From assembly GCA_900239685.1 (NCBI GenBank), contig OENT01000073.1:127959-191958 (forward strand): a DNA stretch of 64,000 nt, written 5' to 3'. The position numbers and the translations under genes are program-made. This DNA is from Rotaria macrura (taxonomy: Eukaryota; Rotifera; Eurotatoria; Philodinida; Philodinidae). Of the stretch, positions 1 to 11,948 are shown one piece after another; position 1 is the first letter of the stretch; every line of letters starts with the position of its first letter. The notes beneath the pieces were generated by a model that ran no database searches, was not told the origin of the DNA, and saw nothing but the letters and a program-made list of their open reading frames with translations.

Positions 1-248
1 AAGATTTATCTATTGAGAAAAACTTTATATCTTACAGATTAAATAAATATAATAGATTTCATATCGAACTATAATTAATAGTTAGTTTGTTGAAATGAAT
101 CGAAATAAAAATCGACGACTCAAATCTTCCTTCGTTTTACTACTCAAGATATATCAAACATAGTGAAAGAATTTTATATCTTATTTCATGTTTGAATTAT
201 GTTCCTATGAAATGCAAAGATGATTAAGAAGAATTTGTATATCTTTAG

Positions 249-1462
249 ACATCGAACAGTAAAACATTCATCATTATTTATTATAAATCATTCGATTGGT
301 TTCAATACTCAATCACAAGCAACAGGACTTGGTGAACTTCTAGTACCAGTTCAAATAGATAATCAAATGGTTGTAAGAATCTAATTGTTATTTTTCTAAT
401 TTTGCTGTTTCATTCCTTTTAGACACAAAATACGTTACGTATTAATGTTCAACAACTTTCATGTATTAGTAAACAATGGAATATAAAAAATCTTTCATCC
501 ATATCTCAGAGTAACAACTCGTTTTTCGATAGGAACAACCAATTGTTCACGTTTCTGGTTTTTCTTCAGATTCAATTCGTTATGGCGAAAATCTCTCTCT
601 CTTATTTAAATGTAAACATCGAGAACATCGTGATGATTCATTACACATGAAACATATTTGTTTAACAACAGACAACGAAACTACAAACGATACACATGTA
701 AATAAGAAATGTTTATCTCTTTAGAAAACTTTGTAATAATATCGATTTTCTTTATCATGTTTTTTTTTCTTCTTAGATTGATATAAGTAAAAATCCAATC
801 GGTAATTTCTTTCGTCATTTCATATCAAATACTGATCTAACACATTCAACACATAGTCATAAAAGTTTAACTCCTCTATCAGTGCCTCCTATTTCACTTA
901 TACTCCTTTGGCAAATAGCCACATCAAATCAATTAGGTCAATTAGAAACTCGCCATGGTCTACATTTGATATCGCCAACGGTTGAAAATCCACGTACACA
1001 ACAAGAAACGAACGATCTAATACAATATGAATTAGTTTATACTCCAATCGTTGAACATAAATTTCCAAAAGTTCTATTTTTACCTGTTAAATTAAAACTC
1101 TATAATCGAACTAACGACGAATTACAATTACAATTACAATTACTAAGGTAAATTTTAAAAGGAATAATATTTTTTCTAATAAAATAGAGAATTCTTTTCT
1201 TTTCCGATTTTTTTCTAGATCCTCATTAGATAATGATCCACTACTATCATCATGTTGTTTATGGTCTGGCATGACAGAACAATTTATTAATTTATCAGCC
1301 AATGAACATTTAGCATTAAATTTACGTGCATGTTTTTTTAAACCAGGATTTTATTCGTTGGGGAATATATCATTAACAATAGTTGATAAAACTAATTCAA
1401 CAACTATACCGATCAAATCAAATATACATAATTATTTTGTTGATATCCGAACATTATTATAA
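249..1462 (+). CDS. TRAPPC8: TRAPPC8-like trafficking protein, C-terminal part
   Basis: This is the last part of a gene that starts before the window. Five exons can be joined in one frame: 249-372, 423-510, 570-697, 777-1147 and 1219-1462, with introns of 50-79 nt. The final exon reads CLWSGMTEQF...LNLRACFFKPGFYSLGNISL. This matches, from memory, the end of TRAPPC8 (yeast Trs85), where a TWxGxTxxKLxL segment is followed by LKACFxHTGVYNLG. TRAPPC8 is a subunit of the TRAPP III tethering complex, which activates Rab1/Ypt1 in ER-Golgi transport and autophagy. The beta-rich C-terminal region lacks catalytic motifs, so identity rests on this end pattern alone. A run of ACAATT units near 1123-1145 encodes a QLQLQL tract. 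Sequence 1-248 looks like intron. Another large beta-sandwich trafficking protein cannot be excluded. Confidence 0.6.
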
Positions 1463-3445
1463 GTCTCTTTCTTTTTTCGGGGTTCCTAATATAGTCAGGC
1501 TTTATTTAAACATACTCTTTAATATTTTGTTTTTCTTGTGTATTCTTATACGTTCACTATTTTTTCCTTTTGTTCATATCAAATTCAATGAAGTGAAATA
1601 AGGTTCGTGGAAGAATTAATATAATATGATAGAGAGTATATTTATCTATGTATTCGTATTCACAAACAAAACTGTATTGATGACATGTGGATGAACAACT
1701 CTCTATGTCAATTGATATTCTTGATAAAACGCCACATTTTTGTATTGATTCTATCACAACACGTAATCATATTAATAAACTTCATAAAGTACTTTTCAAT
1801 GGAATAGTAAAACACAAATATTTAACATCGATATAGTGAAATAAATAATGAACTAACGCATTCTATCAATGAGTATGGGTTTCTTTTTATACAATGAATT
1901 GTTCGGATGTTAGAACAGAAAGAATGTATTCATGATTATCCTTGCAATTGAAAAGATCAGAGTGATCATCAAGTATTGAATGTTGTAAAATGTCCATGTC
2001 ATGTTCAAAGAATGAAACTATATTTGAATAGTTATTCACATTTTCAATACGTCAAACAAAATTTGTTGTACTCATTCATCAGATCAATATTCGATTGTAG
2101 GAGAATCGCTTCATAAGATTTTTCTTGCTTTTAAATTTCACATACGCAAGCTGGTGATATACATGTATTTCCTTTCACTGAATTAGTCTTGCTTTGGAAG
2201 CGGTACAATATATTACAACTGTTTCGCAAGCGAGTAATCTCGAATTAGCAACATGCCTAAATCATACCTTCCTTCCCTACTTCATAATAATAAGTAATAT
2301 CAAGTTTATACTCAATCAGTGCATCATGCTATTCACTGTTTTCATTCTTCAACGTCTCATAGATTTGTTGAGTTCTTACGATGTAAGAGATCAAGTTTCT
2401 CCTCTGAAATCTTAGACATCTCGAGTAAGGTGTGAATGATTCTCTGTACTTCAATAGAATTGGTATCCCTTAAAAAATGACTTAAGAATAATTATTGTTT
2501 TTTTTCCACGTCTTCGATATATTCTGACATAGATAATCTTCTTCCTTTTTTTTGATAAATGACGAAGAAGGTAAATCAAGTTGTTCATTGTGAAAGCTTT
2601 TAGGGTTAGTCACGTCATGTCAGATCTTATTAACTATTTACATGTTGAGAATAATTCAAGCGTATACTCTATGATTGCTCAGAGATTGCATTAGTACGCT
2701 ACTGTTGAACATAATGTTGTTCCTCACAACATGAATATAACACAATATCTCATCATAAGAGAATGTTCATTCTTTTGACTGTTTCCTTTCTAAACAAAAG
2801 AACATAAAAAATCGGATTCAAAAGATACTGATGCTCGAAAACAAGTCTTTCTACGCTCTATAGTATAAAAAATGCTTGAAACAAATTTAAACAAAATGCA
2901 TATCTGCATGAAGCACAACATCGATTTTGAAAATAATATTGAATTGCAACATTTCATAATGGCACGCATACAATAAAAGCTTCAAAGTAATCAATAAGTA
3001 GTGATGGTTTACCTTTTGAAATAAGCCTAAAAGAAAATCCTCTACGACATGGATTCTCATTTGTTTCACATTTACGAAGCCTTGAGTCGCAATCGAGAAA
3101 TTTTCAATGGAGCCGAAATTTTCAAGAGTAGACAAAACGACTGTGTATTCATTTTTTTTTCTTTGTTTATTCTTAGCAAACATGCACTTACAAAATAAAT
3201 TGTAAGTACACAAAGTTAGAAGCGATTATACTAAGCTCATATAAACGAAAATGTTTGACAGTGTCAAGCATTCTTGAATATATTTTTAGATTGCATAAAA
3301 ATTAGTTTTTCTTTTTTAATAACTACTTCTTTGAAAATCAGAATACGCAGATGAAACTCGAAATGAAATAGAAAAATTGCACATGTCTATTTAGATTTTA
3401 GAAGAGAGCAAAATATAATACGATCACAAACAGTTTGTTCGATAT
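1463..3445. other. Gene-free stretch between TRAPPC8-like gene and ARL6
   Basis: This AT-rich interval lies between the 3' ends of two convergent genes. Open frames here are short, lack family motifs and are not joined by plausible splice sites. No tRNA, repeat array or transposon end was seen. Confidence 0.5.
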
Positions 3446-4018
3446 TCATCGCCGGGTTTGTCCAAGTGAATTTTTAATGGCCGAAGACAACCATTCAATT
3501 CCATCAGCTATGCCATCACCTTTCAATGCATTACTAGAACATATATGCCAAGATTTATTGATAATACTATCGAGATCTAATGATGTCGATACGCCAACAT
3601 CGGATAAAGCATCACGTATATCCATTTTATTAGCAAATATTAATACTGGTATATTACGTGTTGCTATATGTTGATGTGAAAGTAATTGTTGAAGTTCTTC
3701 ACGAGCGACAAGTATACGTGTTTTATCCGAACTATCAACAACAAATATAATACCATTTGTTTTATGATAATAATTTGCCCATAATGTTCTATAACGGCTT
3801 TGTCCACTCATATCAAAAGCGGTAAATGAAAGTCCGTTACATGAAAAATTTTCAACATTAAAACCCACGGTTGGTACAATATTATGTGATTGATGTTCAT
3901 GTGGGAGTAGATAGTTTAAAAGTGAAGTTTTACCACTATTATCAAGACCAACAACTAATACAGAAACTTGACGTTTTCGAAGGCCAAGCCATTCAATCAA
4001 TGAATCAAGTAGACCCAT
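3446..4018 (-). CDS. ARL6: ARL6 (BBS3) small GTPase
   Basis: The 190-residue protein is encoded without an intron, starting at the MGLL methionine (ATG at 4016-4018). The open frame runs 29 codons further upstream, but the MGLLD start matches ARL6 exactly and supplies Gly2, the usual N-myristoylation residue. Visible motifs in order are P-loop GLDNSGKT, switch I PTVGFNVE, switch II DMSGQSRYR, NKMD and a WHICSSNA segment. The DMSGQ form (not DTAGQ or DVGGQ) and the WHIC motif are typical of ARL6. The family member recruits the BBSome to membranes for ciliary trafficking, which fits a ciliated animal. Length agrees with human ARL6 (186 aa). It is divergent to PPP1R11, with about 660 bp between the two starts. 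Confidence 0.9.
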   Translation of the reverse strand: MGLLDSLIEWLGLRKRQVSVLVVGLDNSGKTSLLNYLLPHEHQSHNIVPTVGFNVENFSCNGLSFTAFDMSGQSRYRTLWANYYHKTNGIIFVVDSSDKTRILVAREELQQLLSHQHIATRNIPVLIFANKMDIRDALSDVGVSTSLDLDSIINKSWHICSSNALKGDGIADGIEWLSSAIKNSLGQTRR

Positions 4019-4679
4019 ACATTCAAAAACGTATTCAAATGAATTAACTATATGAACGTGCGATGATGAAATGTCGAATACGATTTTGCTATTGCTTAGG
4101 GACAACCACTATGGATATTTTCAACGATAGAGGTCACTCATGCTATCCATTAAAAAATATATTTCGATATATGATAGAAATAAGAAAGAGAGGACAAACA
4201 AAGTGAAGAGTGGTGGTAAATCGAGGACTGAGATATGGATAAGTAGATGGCATTATTAAAATAAAACTTTATGATTATCTATGTTAGTAAATAGATTTCA
4301 TAGTGTTAATTAGATAGATCCTAATGGAACATTGAGAAAAGCATTAGATTTATCTATTGAAATTTTGCAATACGAAGGTTTTTTTGTTGTTTCAAAAACA
4401 AAAGAGTTAAAGTTCATGAATCTCTTACCATCGACGTAAAACATTGTTCTTGTCTTCACCGTAAGTTAAACACCTACTTTTATCTTAGTTATTTTTCTTT
4501 GTTTGACGACAAAACACATCTATCATTGCAAACATATATCGAATCATCAATATCATAGATAACTCGTCGATTTATTCTTGAAATTCATTGAAACGCGCTT
4601 AAAACATTCTTCTAGTCGTCTTTGTTTTTTTCTTTCTTCTTTTGACTTTCAGATCTTCCCATTTTTCGAAACCATATCA
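4019..4679. promoter_or_regulatory. Divergent intergenic region ARL6 / PPP1R11
   Basis: The two flanking genes diverge from here, so both promoters probably lie in this 660-bp interval. A possible 5'-UTR intron donor (ACC|GTAAGTT, from 4461) pairs with an acceptor at 4651-4652, 27 bp before the PPP1R11 ATG. No defined core promoter element can be claimed. Confidence 0.4.
4651..4652 (+). promoter_or_regulatory. Splice acceptor in PPP1R11 leader (cis or spliced-leader)
   Basis: A pyrimidine-rich run ending TTGACTTTCAG lies 27 bp upstream of the PPP1R11 start codon. It may close a 5'-UTR intron opened near 4461, or accept a spliced leader. Which of the two is used cannot be read from the sequence. 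Confidence 0.4.
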
Positions 4680-5051
4680 ATGACAACAACAATAACGGAT
4701 ACAACAACCGAAAATTGCTGTAGTTCAACACTTACGATAAGTGAAACTGATCAATCGGTTCGACCACATTCTCCAACACTTGTACTTGAATTGCATCGAC
4801 CCGTTGAAACAGGCCCACGTGTTCGTTGGTCAGAAGAAACGATCGATAATGAATATATGAATAAAAAGAAATCGAAATGCTGTTGTATCTATACAAAACC
4901 ACATGATCCTAATGCACACGAGGATAAAACAACTGAAGTCGATGAATATGATAATTGCCAACATTGTCGATATCATACAGAATCTGATTATGCTGCTAAA
5001 TCACAAGATCGTCAACCGAAAATAAAATTAGTTGTTGGTGAAACTAAATAA
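4680..5051 (+). CDS. PPP1R11: Protein phosphatase 1 inhibitor-3 (PPP1R11/Ypi1 family)
   Basis: This 123-residue single-exon protein is close to human PPP1R11 (126 aa). Its core reads [14 protein letters not shown] followed by [13 protein letters not shown]. This is the family hallmark: an RVxF-type PP1-docking site (RVRW, where human has KVEW), then a Cys-rich block with three consecutive cysteines. A second Cys/His patch, NCQHCRYH, follows. The N-terminus is Thr/Ser-rich and looks disordered, as in the family. The start at the MTTTIT methionine is preferred because upstream codons cross a splice acceptor. The protein inhibits the PP1 catalytic subunit; mammalian members also act as a ubiquitin ligase. 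It is the first gene of a tight same-strand run. Confidence 0.9.
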   Translation: MTTTITDTTTENCCSSTLTISETDQSVRPHSPTLVLELHRPVETGPRVRWSEETIDNEYMNKKKSKCCCIYTKPHDPNAHEDKTTEVDEYDNCQHCRYHTESDYAAKSQDRQPKIKLVVGETK

Positions 5052-5223
5052 ATATTTTTTTTAAAGTACCTACACTTTGTAAATTTGCATGTAAAAAACA
5101 ATCATCAACTACGAATTCAATTCCAAAGGAATTATTCACTTTTTCTTTTTAATATAAAACTTGATTTAAGAATATATGCACACTGTTTGGCTTATTTTTT
5201 TTTCTTCTTCTTCGTCTTCTTTT

Positions 5224-5225
5224 AG
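5224..5225 (+). promoter_or_regulatory. Splice acceptor upstream of RPS17 (trans-splice candidate)
   Basis: A long TC-rich tract ends TCTTTTAG|ATC, 32 bp before the RPS17 ATG. The preceding gene ends only 172 bp upstream, leaving little room for a separate promoter plus a 5'-UTR intron. Spliced-leader addition is therefore plausible, because bdelloid rotifers are known to trans-splice. Confidence 0.5.
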
Positions 5226-5257
5226 ATCATCTCATTTGAAGAAGAACCAATCGAATC

Positions 5258-5719
5258 ATGGGTCGAGTTCGTACCAAAACCATTAAAAAAGCTTCACGGC
5301 AAATTATTGAAAAATATTATACTAAATTAACACTCGATTTTCATACGAATAAACGTGTTGTTGAAGAAATTGCTATTGTACCAACAAAACGACTTCGTAA
5401 TCAAATCGCTGGTTTCATCACACATTTAATGAAACGTATCCAAGCTGGACCTGTACGTGGTATATCAATTAAACTTCAAGAAGAAGAACGTGAAAGACGA
5501 GATAACTATGTTCCGGAAATATCAGCACTTGAACCACAAACTGCGATTTCTATTGATCAAGATACAAAGGATATGTTAAATGCATTTGATTTTAAAACAT
5601 TACCCAATGTTGCCGTTCAAGAACCGAATGAACAACAAAATCAACAAGGTCATGGTAATCAACGTTCAGGTGGCGATCGACAACAAGGTGGTTATACTCG
5701 ACGTGCCGGCTTTCAATAA
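5258..5719 (+). CDS. RPS17: 40S ribosomal protein S17 (eS17)
   Basis: The protein begins [21 protein letters not shown], the invariant start of eS17, and continues with [20 protein letters not shown] and [20 protein letters not shown], all conserved core segments. It is a component of the small ribosomal subunit in the cytoplasm. The 153 residues exceed the usual 130-135. The extra length is a C-terminal Gln/Gly/Arg-rich tail from about residue 127, ending RRAGFQ. The gene has one exon. It sits 206 bp after the PPP1R11 stop and about 256 bp before the DTL start. A polyadenylation-type AATAAA occurs at 5788-5793, about 70 bp past the stop. Confidence 0.97.
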   Translation: MGRVRTKTIKKASRQIIEKYYTKLTLDFHTNKRVVEEIAIVPTKRLRNQIAGFITHLMKRIQAGPVRGISIKLQEEERERRDNYVPEISALEPQTAISIDQDTKDMLNAFDFKTLPNVAVQEPNEQQNQQGHGNQRSGGDRQQGGYTRRAGFQ

Positions 5720-5940
5720 GAACCAATACACACAAAAACATTAAAAGTCAACGTTTTCAATCCTATTTACATCAACCAAATAAGAACAATAAAAGCATTG
5801 TTTTGTTATGTTTTTGTTTTGCATTATCATCTGAAAAATAAATGGGACTGAAATTTACCAGAAAATGATAAAAAAGAAAAAAGAAAACGATAAAATAAAT
5901 AGCTGGAATTGGAAAAACAAAAAAAAACAGGTTTTTATTT

Positions 5941-5942
5941 AG
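5941..5942 (+). promoter_or_regulatory. Splice acceptor upstream of DTL (trans-splice candidate)
   Basis: The sequence TTTTTATTTAG|ATT lies 33 bp before the DTL start codon and 222 bp after the RPS17 stop. It resembles the acceptors before PPP1R11, RPS17 and the ceramidase gene, which also cut before AT. Confidence 0.45.
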
Positions 5943-5975
5943 ATTAATCAAGACATTCTTGTTTCTCATGTATTT

Positions 5976-8900
5976 ATGGCTAATTATCGAAAATTAAAAG
6001 TACATGAAGTCGGAACAGATACCTATATTGATTATGAAGCTAATGTGAGTGTTATGTGTATTATAATTTAGATGAATGAATACGCTGAACTTATTTTTTT
6101 GTAACATTTTTTTTTAGTTTCAACGAGTACCATGTGCATGTACTTTTCATCCTAGTAAGTATTCATTGATTGCAACAGTTTGATTTTGATTTATAGATCT
6201 TACAACTAACATACTTGTGCTAGTTGTCTTTTAAATTCGTTGATTTGGCTCAAATTAAAAAAAAATTTATAGCACTTTTTCTTCATCAGATTGAACTCAT
6301 TGAGTTCCCATAAGAAAAACACCGATTGTTTTTGCGTCGAAATGCTGTGAATTATATAGTGATGAATACGCTGAAAAAACTCTTGGTTAGCTAGTTTATT
6401 CTTACAAAAATATTTCATTTTTTAATGAGTCCTATGTGTTGTGTCGTGACAAGGATCAGAGGCACAACTATTAAAAATGCCGTGTGCCACAATAATGAAT
6501 CGTGTCGGAGAGTAAAATTGATGAGATAAAATAAGATTGAATTCGGATAAGTATCTGATAATTTCTGTGATTTGAACAAAAAGAGTTGAGACTTAGAAAC
6601 TGGATATGGCAGTAACTAACAAACGTTACGAGAGAAGGAAATAAATACGCTCGAATGACGAGTGGAATGTATTGGAAGAATGCATATAGATACATCTGAA
6701 TGAAATTGAGATATAAGTAGAGTGTTTAGATTAAGAAGAAGAAAAAAAATGATGATATTATGAATTCACAATTTTAGGTCCAAAGTAATAAGAGCGAGAC
6801 TAGAAAGAGAAACAACAGTCAAGATAACATCAGTGACGATTATGCCTTCACAGTGTGATCTCCTTCACGAACATCACAATCGTTGATTTTGAACTTGAAA
6901 TTTTCACTAGAAACATGTATCGATGAGAAGACGTAACCATTGTGATTGTGAAGGTTCCTGAGGCGAACCATAGAACTCATTAAAAACCACACCCGTACCA
7001 ATAGAGTATTGTCCTAACAATAAACTAGCTATCCAATTTTTTTCCAGAGTATTCATAGCTATATCATTTAGTCTCGACGCAAAAAAAGTTGAACAATTAC
7101 TGACTTTCCCTTGTAATTAGTTAGAATTCTCCTGAAATTTCGATATGTAGGAACTCTTTCTCACATAGTTCTAATGATTAAGCAACTGTCTTTCATCTGT
7201 CATTCGAAGAGAGTATTGTGAATGTTAAACTTAAACTCAAGTTTTTTTCATACACGTACACATCATGCAATTTGAAGACCAGTAAAACCTTTCAGTAAAA
7301 TTTCATTTTATGTTTCGTTTGACAACTAGTGACGATAAAGTTTGAAGTACAATAAATTGATGCCAACTTAGTTTTGGAGGCAAAATGGGGAAGAGTACTT
7401 TTATGATTTTGAGAGTATGAATGCCAATGAGATTTTGTTTGTAAATCTGAATCAAGATGAGAGGTTATGTTAACGGGTAAAGCTTTTCTGTTTACGGGTA
7501 CTCATTTAAATTCTTTTATTAATCAAGAACGTGCAACAATATCTAGGATAACTGTCAAAGCAGCTTAACAAATTTTAATACTATCTCTGAGAGAAAAAAA
7601 GAATAGTTTTAATCATAATGTGTTGTGTATTATTACTATTCTATATCTTTATGAAAATTCACCTTGAAGCATACTGTTACAGACGATTATATCAATGTGA
7701 TATTGCATGTCTACAGGATTCAGATTATATTCTACTCACAGCTATTTCCGTCTTTTTTACCATTAATCATGGTAATTTAAGTCATTTGGTAGAATTGAAA
7801 ATAAAGAAAAAAAAGTTTTTTATAAGAACGCTTTTGGTTTTTTTATTAAAATTTAACGAATCTAATATTAAACAAAAACAAGATTGATTGAAGTATGCTT
7901 AAATTTGTTTTCTTTTTAGATCAAGATCTATGTGCAATCAGCTATGATAATGGTAATATTCGACTTTATTCGACCTTCAATGATACTCTCAAATTAGTTA
8001 AAGGTAAAATTTTAGAACTATGATTAAGATCAAAATATTATTTGAATTAGTCTGCCGAAAAGAAAATCATGCAGTTATATAATTATTTCACTGGTCACAT
8101 CCGATAAACTATAAACATAATTGCGTTCAAGATTGTAGTTGTTGTGAAAAATATTCAACAGGGAAAAAAATTTCAAAGGTCACTTTAATTGCACTTAGCT
8201 ATTCTGACAAATACTTTAATTCATTTGAAATTCATTGTAGCTACACAACAGTACAGTATTCTTTCTTCTTTCCTTCTGTTGACAAACTAAAATGAAGGAG
8301 AAAAAATCTTGCAAGACCATAGTTACGAAACTATGCAGATATTGTTTATGTTTCAACAACAAAAAAAAAATATGCGTCCACAATGCTCATAAAAAATTAT
8401 TAACATACACTATAGCTCGTAACGAGTATGAGTATAAAAAGTATCTTCATGACAGTTCATCTAGATGAAGTCATTGTCTTCAGTCGTTGGTTGAATTTTT
8501 ATTCAAAGTAAGTACTTACATACGAGTATGTATATCGAAAAAAAAAGAGGTTTTTGTCTTACTACTATATGTCTAGTATTTCAAAGATTATAATTATTTT
8601 CTTTTTGAGTTAATAATTATTGAATTTCATATCGAGATCAAGTGAATTCGTAAGAAAATTAGTATGTAATAAACAACATGCTGCACAGTGAAATTCTAGG
8701 ATTTCGAAGTATTGCGAATGACACCCCTAAATCATGAATCTAATATGTCAATTCTTAGTTCTGTACTTGGGCATGTTCATTTTTCATTCTTATAAAATTA
8801 AATTATTTACTAAGTTTAATTGGATTCGTATTCCTTAGAGATATGTTATTTGCTTGATCGATCTTGAGATAGCATTATTTTAAGTTTACTTTGGAGCATG

Positions 8901-11774
8901 ATAGTGGATGGTCATTTGTGCCTTTCTTTTCTTGTACGGATTGACAGCATGAAAAATAGAAATGAATGAATCGACTCTTTTTTTACTGTTGATGTTGTCA
9001 CGTATTCTTTGATTTACATAAGTTTCTAACATATAGAATTAATAAGATATTAAAACCGTACGTACAACGTTTACAACACTCAGAGTTAATAACTTATTAT
9101 GATTTTCAAATAAATATAAGAATATATTCATTACTGTCGTTTGTTTTTTTCTGATCTCGATAGTATGATTTGAATGAACAGTTTTGCTGATTGAATATGA
9201 TATTGTCCTACTGAGAAAATTTTAATTATGTTAAGAATTGCCCGGGCACAACTATGTCAAAAAGATCAAGACGAAACTACAACATTCAAAGCAACAGTCA
9301 GATCTTTATATGTAGACTGCAAAAGTTTTTCTTTTGAATTTCTTTAGTATCATAGAGTTTTAATCATCACCGAAACCTTTCGATTTATGTATATGGAATA
9401 ACAGACAGCTGAATTTTTGTTTTTTTATGTTGCATACAAACTCTTTGATAATGAATGTTTTTCTTAGAATTTCAATGTCATTCACAATGTATATTTGCCA
9501 TTGCTTGGATAAGCGATCGTTTGTTATGTGCAACATCGGGTGATCAAACAACAGTAATATATGACATTGAAACAGGCGATGAAATTGATGTATTACGTGG
9601 CCATACAATGAGTGTAAGAAGCGTATGCAAATTATACTGTAGTACGAGTAAGTCTATTTCGTAGTTATTAAGATTTTTAAAATGCAAGGATAAGTTGATT
9701 TTTAGATGTTCTAGCAACAGGTGGTCGAGATTCAATTATCAATATTTATGATCGACGTTATTCTAAAAAACGTAAGGAATATATATATATTCAATAGTTT
9801 TTTCTTTTTCTCTCGAGAATTTCCTATTAGAAAATGACTTCTTTTTTCCTCTTCATATAGAAGGAGCTTTACATCCGATAAGTTCAATTGCTTGTGCTCA
9901 TATTAGTTCGACAGCATTACAAAAATCAGCACGAGTAAATAGTGAAAAATTGCTTGGGTAAAAAAGTCAATTCTATTTTTTTATTTCTATACAGAAAGAT
10001 ACACGAAGTGTAACAGCAGTTGAATTTCAAGATGAACATAATTTATATTCATGTGCTTGTGCTGATAGGTAAATAAGATATTAATTTGATTTATTATTTA
10101 TGAGTATTTAATTTTGTTTTTTCAATAGTGCACTTAAAGTATGGGATCTTCGTTATACATATTCACGTTTAAATACGAATCATATGCCAAAACCGAAACG
10201 TATGTTTCATGTACCAATCGATGATGTTAAATCAATAAATCGTCTTGCTGGTTTTTCCGATATGAAAATGGATTCTAATCGAATGATACTATTTGCTAAT
10301 TGTACAAATAGTAAAATATATCAATACGATTTACATGAAGATGCTTATCTATCTTCAACGAAAATTCAATCTTACACAGGTCATCGTGTTGGATCGTTTA
10401 ATATTAAAATAGCTCTTAGTCCACATGATCAACTTTTATTAACTGGTTCGAGTGATTTTTATTCGTATATTTATCGAGTAAGTTTTTCTTTTCAAGAGGT
10501 TTAGCATGTAAAAAGAAAACAACCGAAAGCTGCTTTTCTGAAACTAGTAGGCAAAGAATGCTGAATATCCATCAATTCATATTATGGAGAGTAGAAACAA
10601 GATCGTGCTCAATTACAACGTTGGATACGATTAAGTTTCATTTGTCAACGATGTATACATTTAATAAGAGACGAGTATATATTAAATTTTTCTTTCTGCA
10701 ATGAAATGTAGAATACTTGCATTGAAATAACAGTATGTGGTTGTCAATCAGGTTCTTTGTGAAATAGTTTCATAGATTATTGACGAGTAAAATATTTCTG
10801 AAAGTTTAAGTTAAGCTGTCTATAAATTGATTATTACGTATAAAGATTGGACTCAGTAGTAATGATGTAAATCGTATATTTTGTGATTTCGGTATTAATC
10901 CAAAGAAAAATCGTTGAAATAGTGATAACTCTTTATTTTCTTAAGAATCCTATTTTCAAGACACAATTTCTATAGAATCTTTTACCATCCAACAACAATA
11001 GTTTGGTTGTTTTTACAATTCTAATAAAACAATTATTTAGATAAATCAACCACAAATAGAACCTATGAAAATTGAACATAATTTTGAAGAAGTAACTGCC
11101 GTTGCTTATCATCCGACCAATCCATTCTCGGTATGTTTTAAATCGTAGTAAAAATATACAGTTTTTTTTCTATTCATAATGTCGAATAGTTTATTACTTG
11201 TTCGGATGATTTTCAAGTACGTCTATGGTCCTTATCATTTGATAGTGAAATTTCAACATTAGCATGTTCATTATCAAATAGTCGTTCTGTAAATAATCAA
11301 TCACATAATATTGTTACACTTGTTCGTGATCGTCAATATGGTTTAAAAACTCGTAAATCAATTCTTTCATCAATCTTTCATACAAGTCATGCGCCAACAC
11401 ATTTAGTATCAGCAACATATAATCGAAAGTCTTCATTATCAAATAAAACAATAGACGATGATAAAATATTGAGTAGTAGAAAACGAACTGTATCGGACAA
11501 TGATGAAAATCGTCGTGATAATACAGATGAGCAAACATCAAAACGTTTATGTCGTTCATCTGAATGGATATTTGGTGATTCTCAATTAACATTATTTAAA
11601 TCAATATCAACCATGGATAATCGTACATCAATCATTGATGAACAACAGACAGCATATTTATTATCAAAATCAGATGGATATTTATCGAATAGTAATAATC
11701 ATCATAATCGACGTTTTTCATCAGATAAACAACAAACAATTGATACGATATCAACTCTTGTTCTTTCCCAGTGA
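5976..11774 (+). CDS. DTL: DTL/CDT2, WD40 substrate receptor of CRL4
   Basis: Ten exons join in frame to 535 residues: 5976-6044, 6118-6154, 7920-8003, 9468-9647, 9706-9771, 9861-9934, 9995-10068, 10129-10477, 11041-11130 and 11190-11774. The WD40 blocks match CDT2 one by one: VPCACTF, then NIRLYS, then SGDQTTVIYD and LATGGRDSIINIYDRR. These are followed by VTAVEFQDE, VWDLR, LFANCT, LSPHDQLLLTGSSD and FITCSDDFQVRLW. The YDRR and VWDLR boxes are the kind used to dock on DDB1. CDT2 targets CDT1, p21 and SET8 for ubiquitination on PCNA-loaded chromatin, preventing re-replication. The Ser-rich C-terminal tail (about 190 residues) is divergent and much shorter than in human. No clear PIP box is seen. 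Two introns (6155-7919 and 8004-9467) are unusually long. Confidence 0.88.
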
Positions 11775-11940
11775 AAAAACCATTTCAGTCTGATATATGT
11801 ACATAGCTATAGAGATGTAGATATAAAACATTCTTATTCAATGTAAATAAGTCAGATTTTTCTCCTTATATAGATATATCTATTTTTTTTTGTTATTTCT
11901 TTGTTTAAATAAAAATAATGAAATTCGATCATATATTTCT

Positions 11941-11942
11941 AG
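11941..11942 (+). promoter_or_regulatory. Splice acceptor upstream of ceramidase gene (trans-splice candidate)
   Basis: TATTTCTAG|ATCAAA lies 6 bp before the ceramidase ATG and 167 bp after the DTL stop. A very short leader after the acceptor is typical of trans-spliced messages in operons. Confidence 0.5.
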
Positions 11943-11948
11943 ATCAAA

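Noticed and set aside
2194..2415. 73-codon frame between TRAPPC8-like gene and ARL6
   Set aside because: Begins with a non-ATG codon, has no motif, and no splice partners; consistent with chance in AT-rich DNA.
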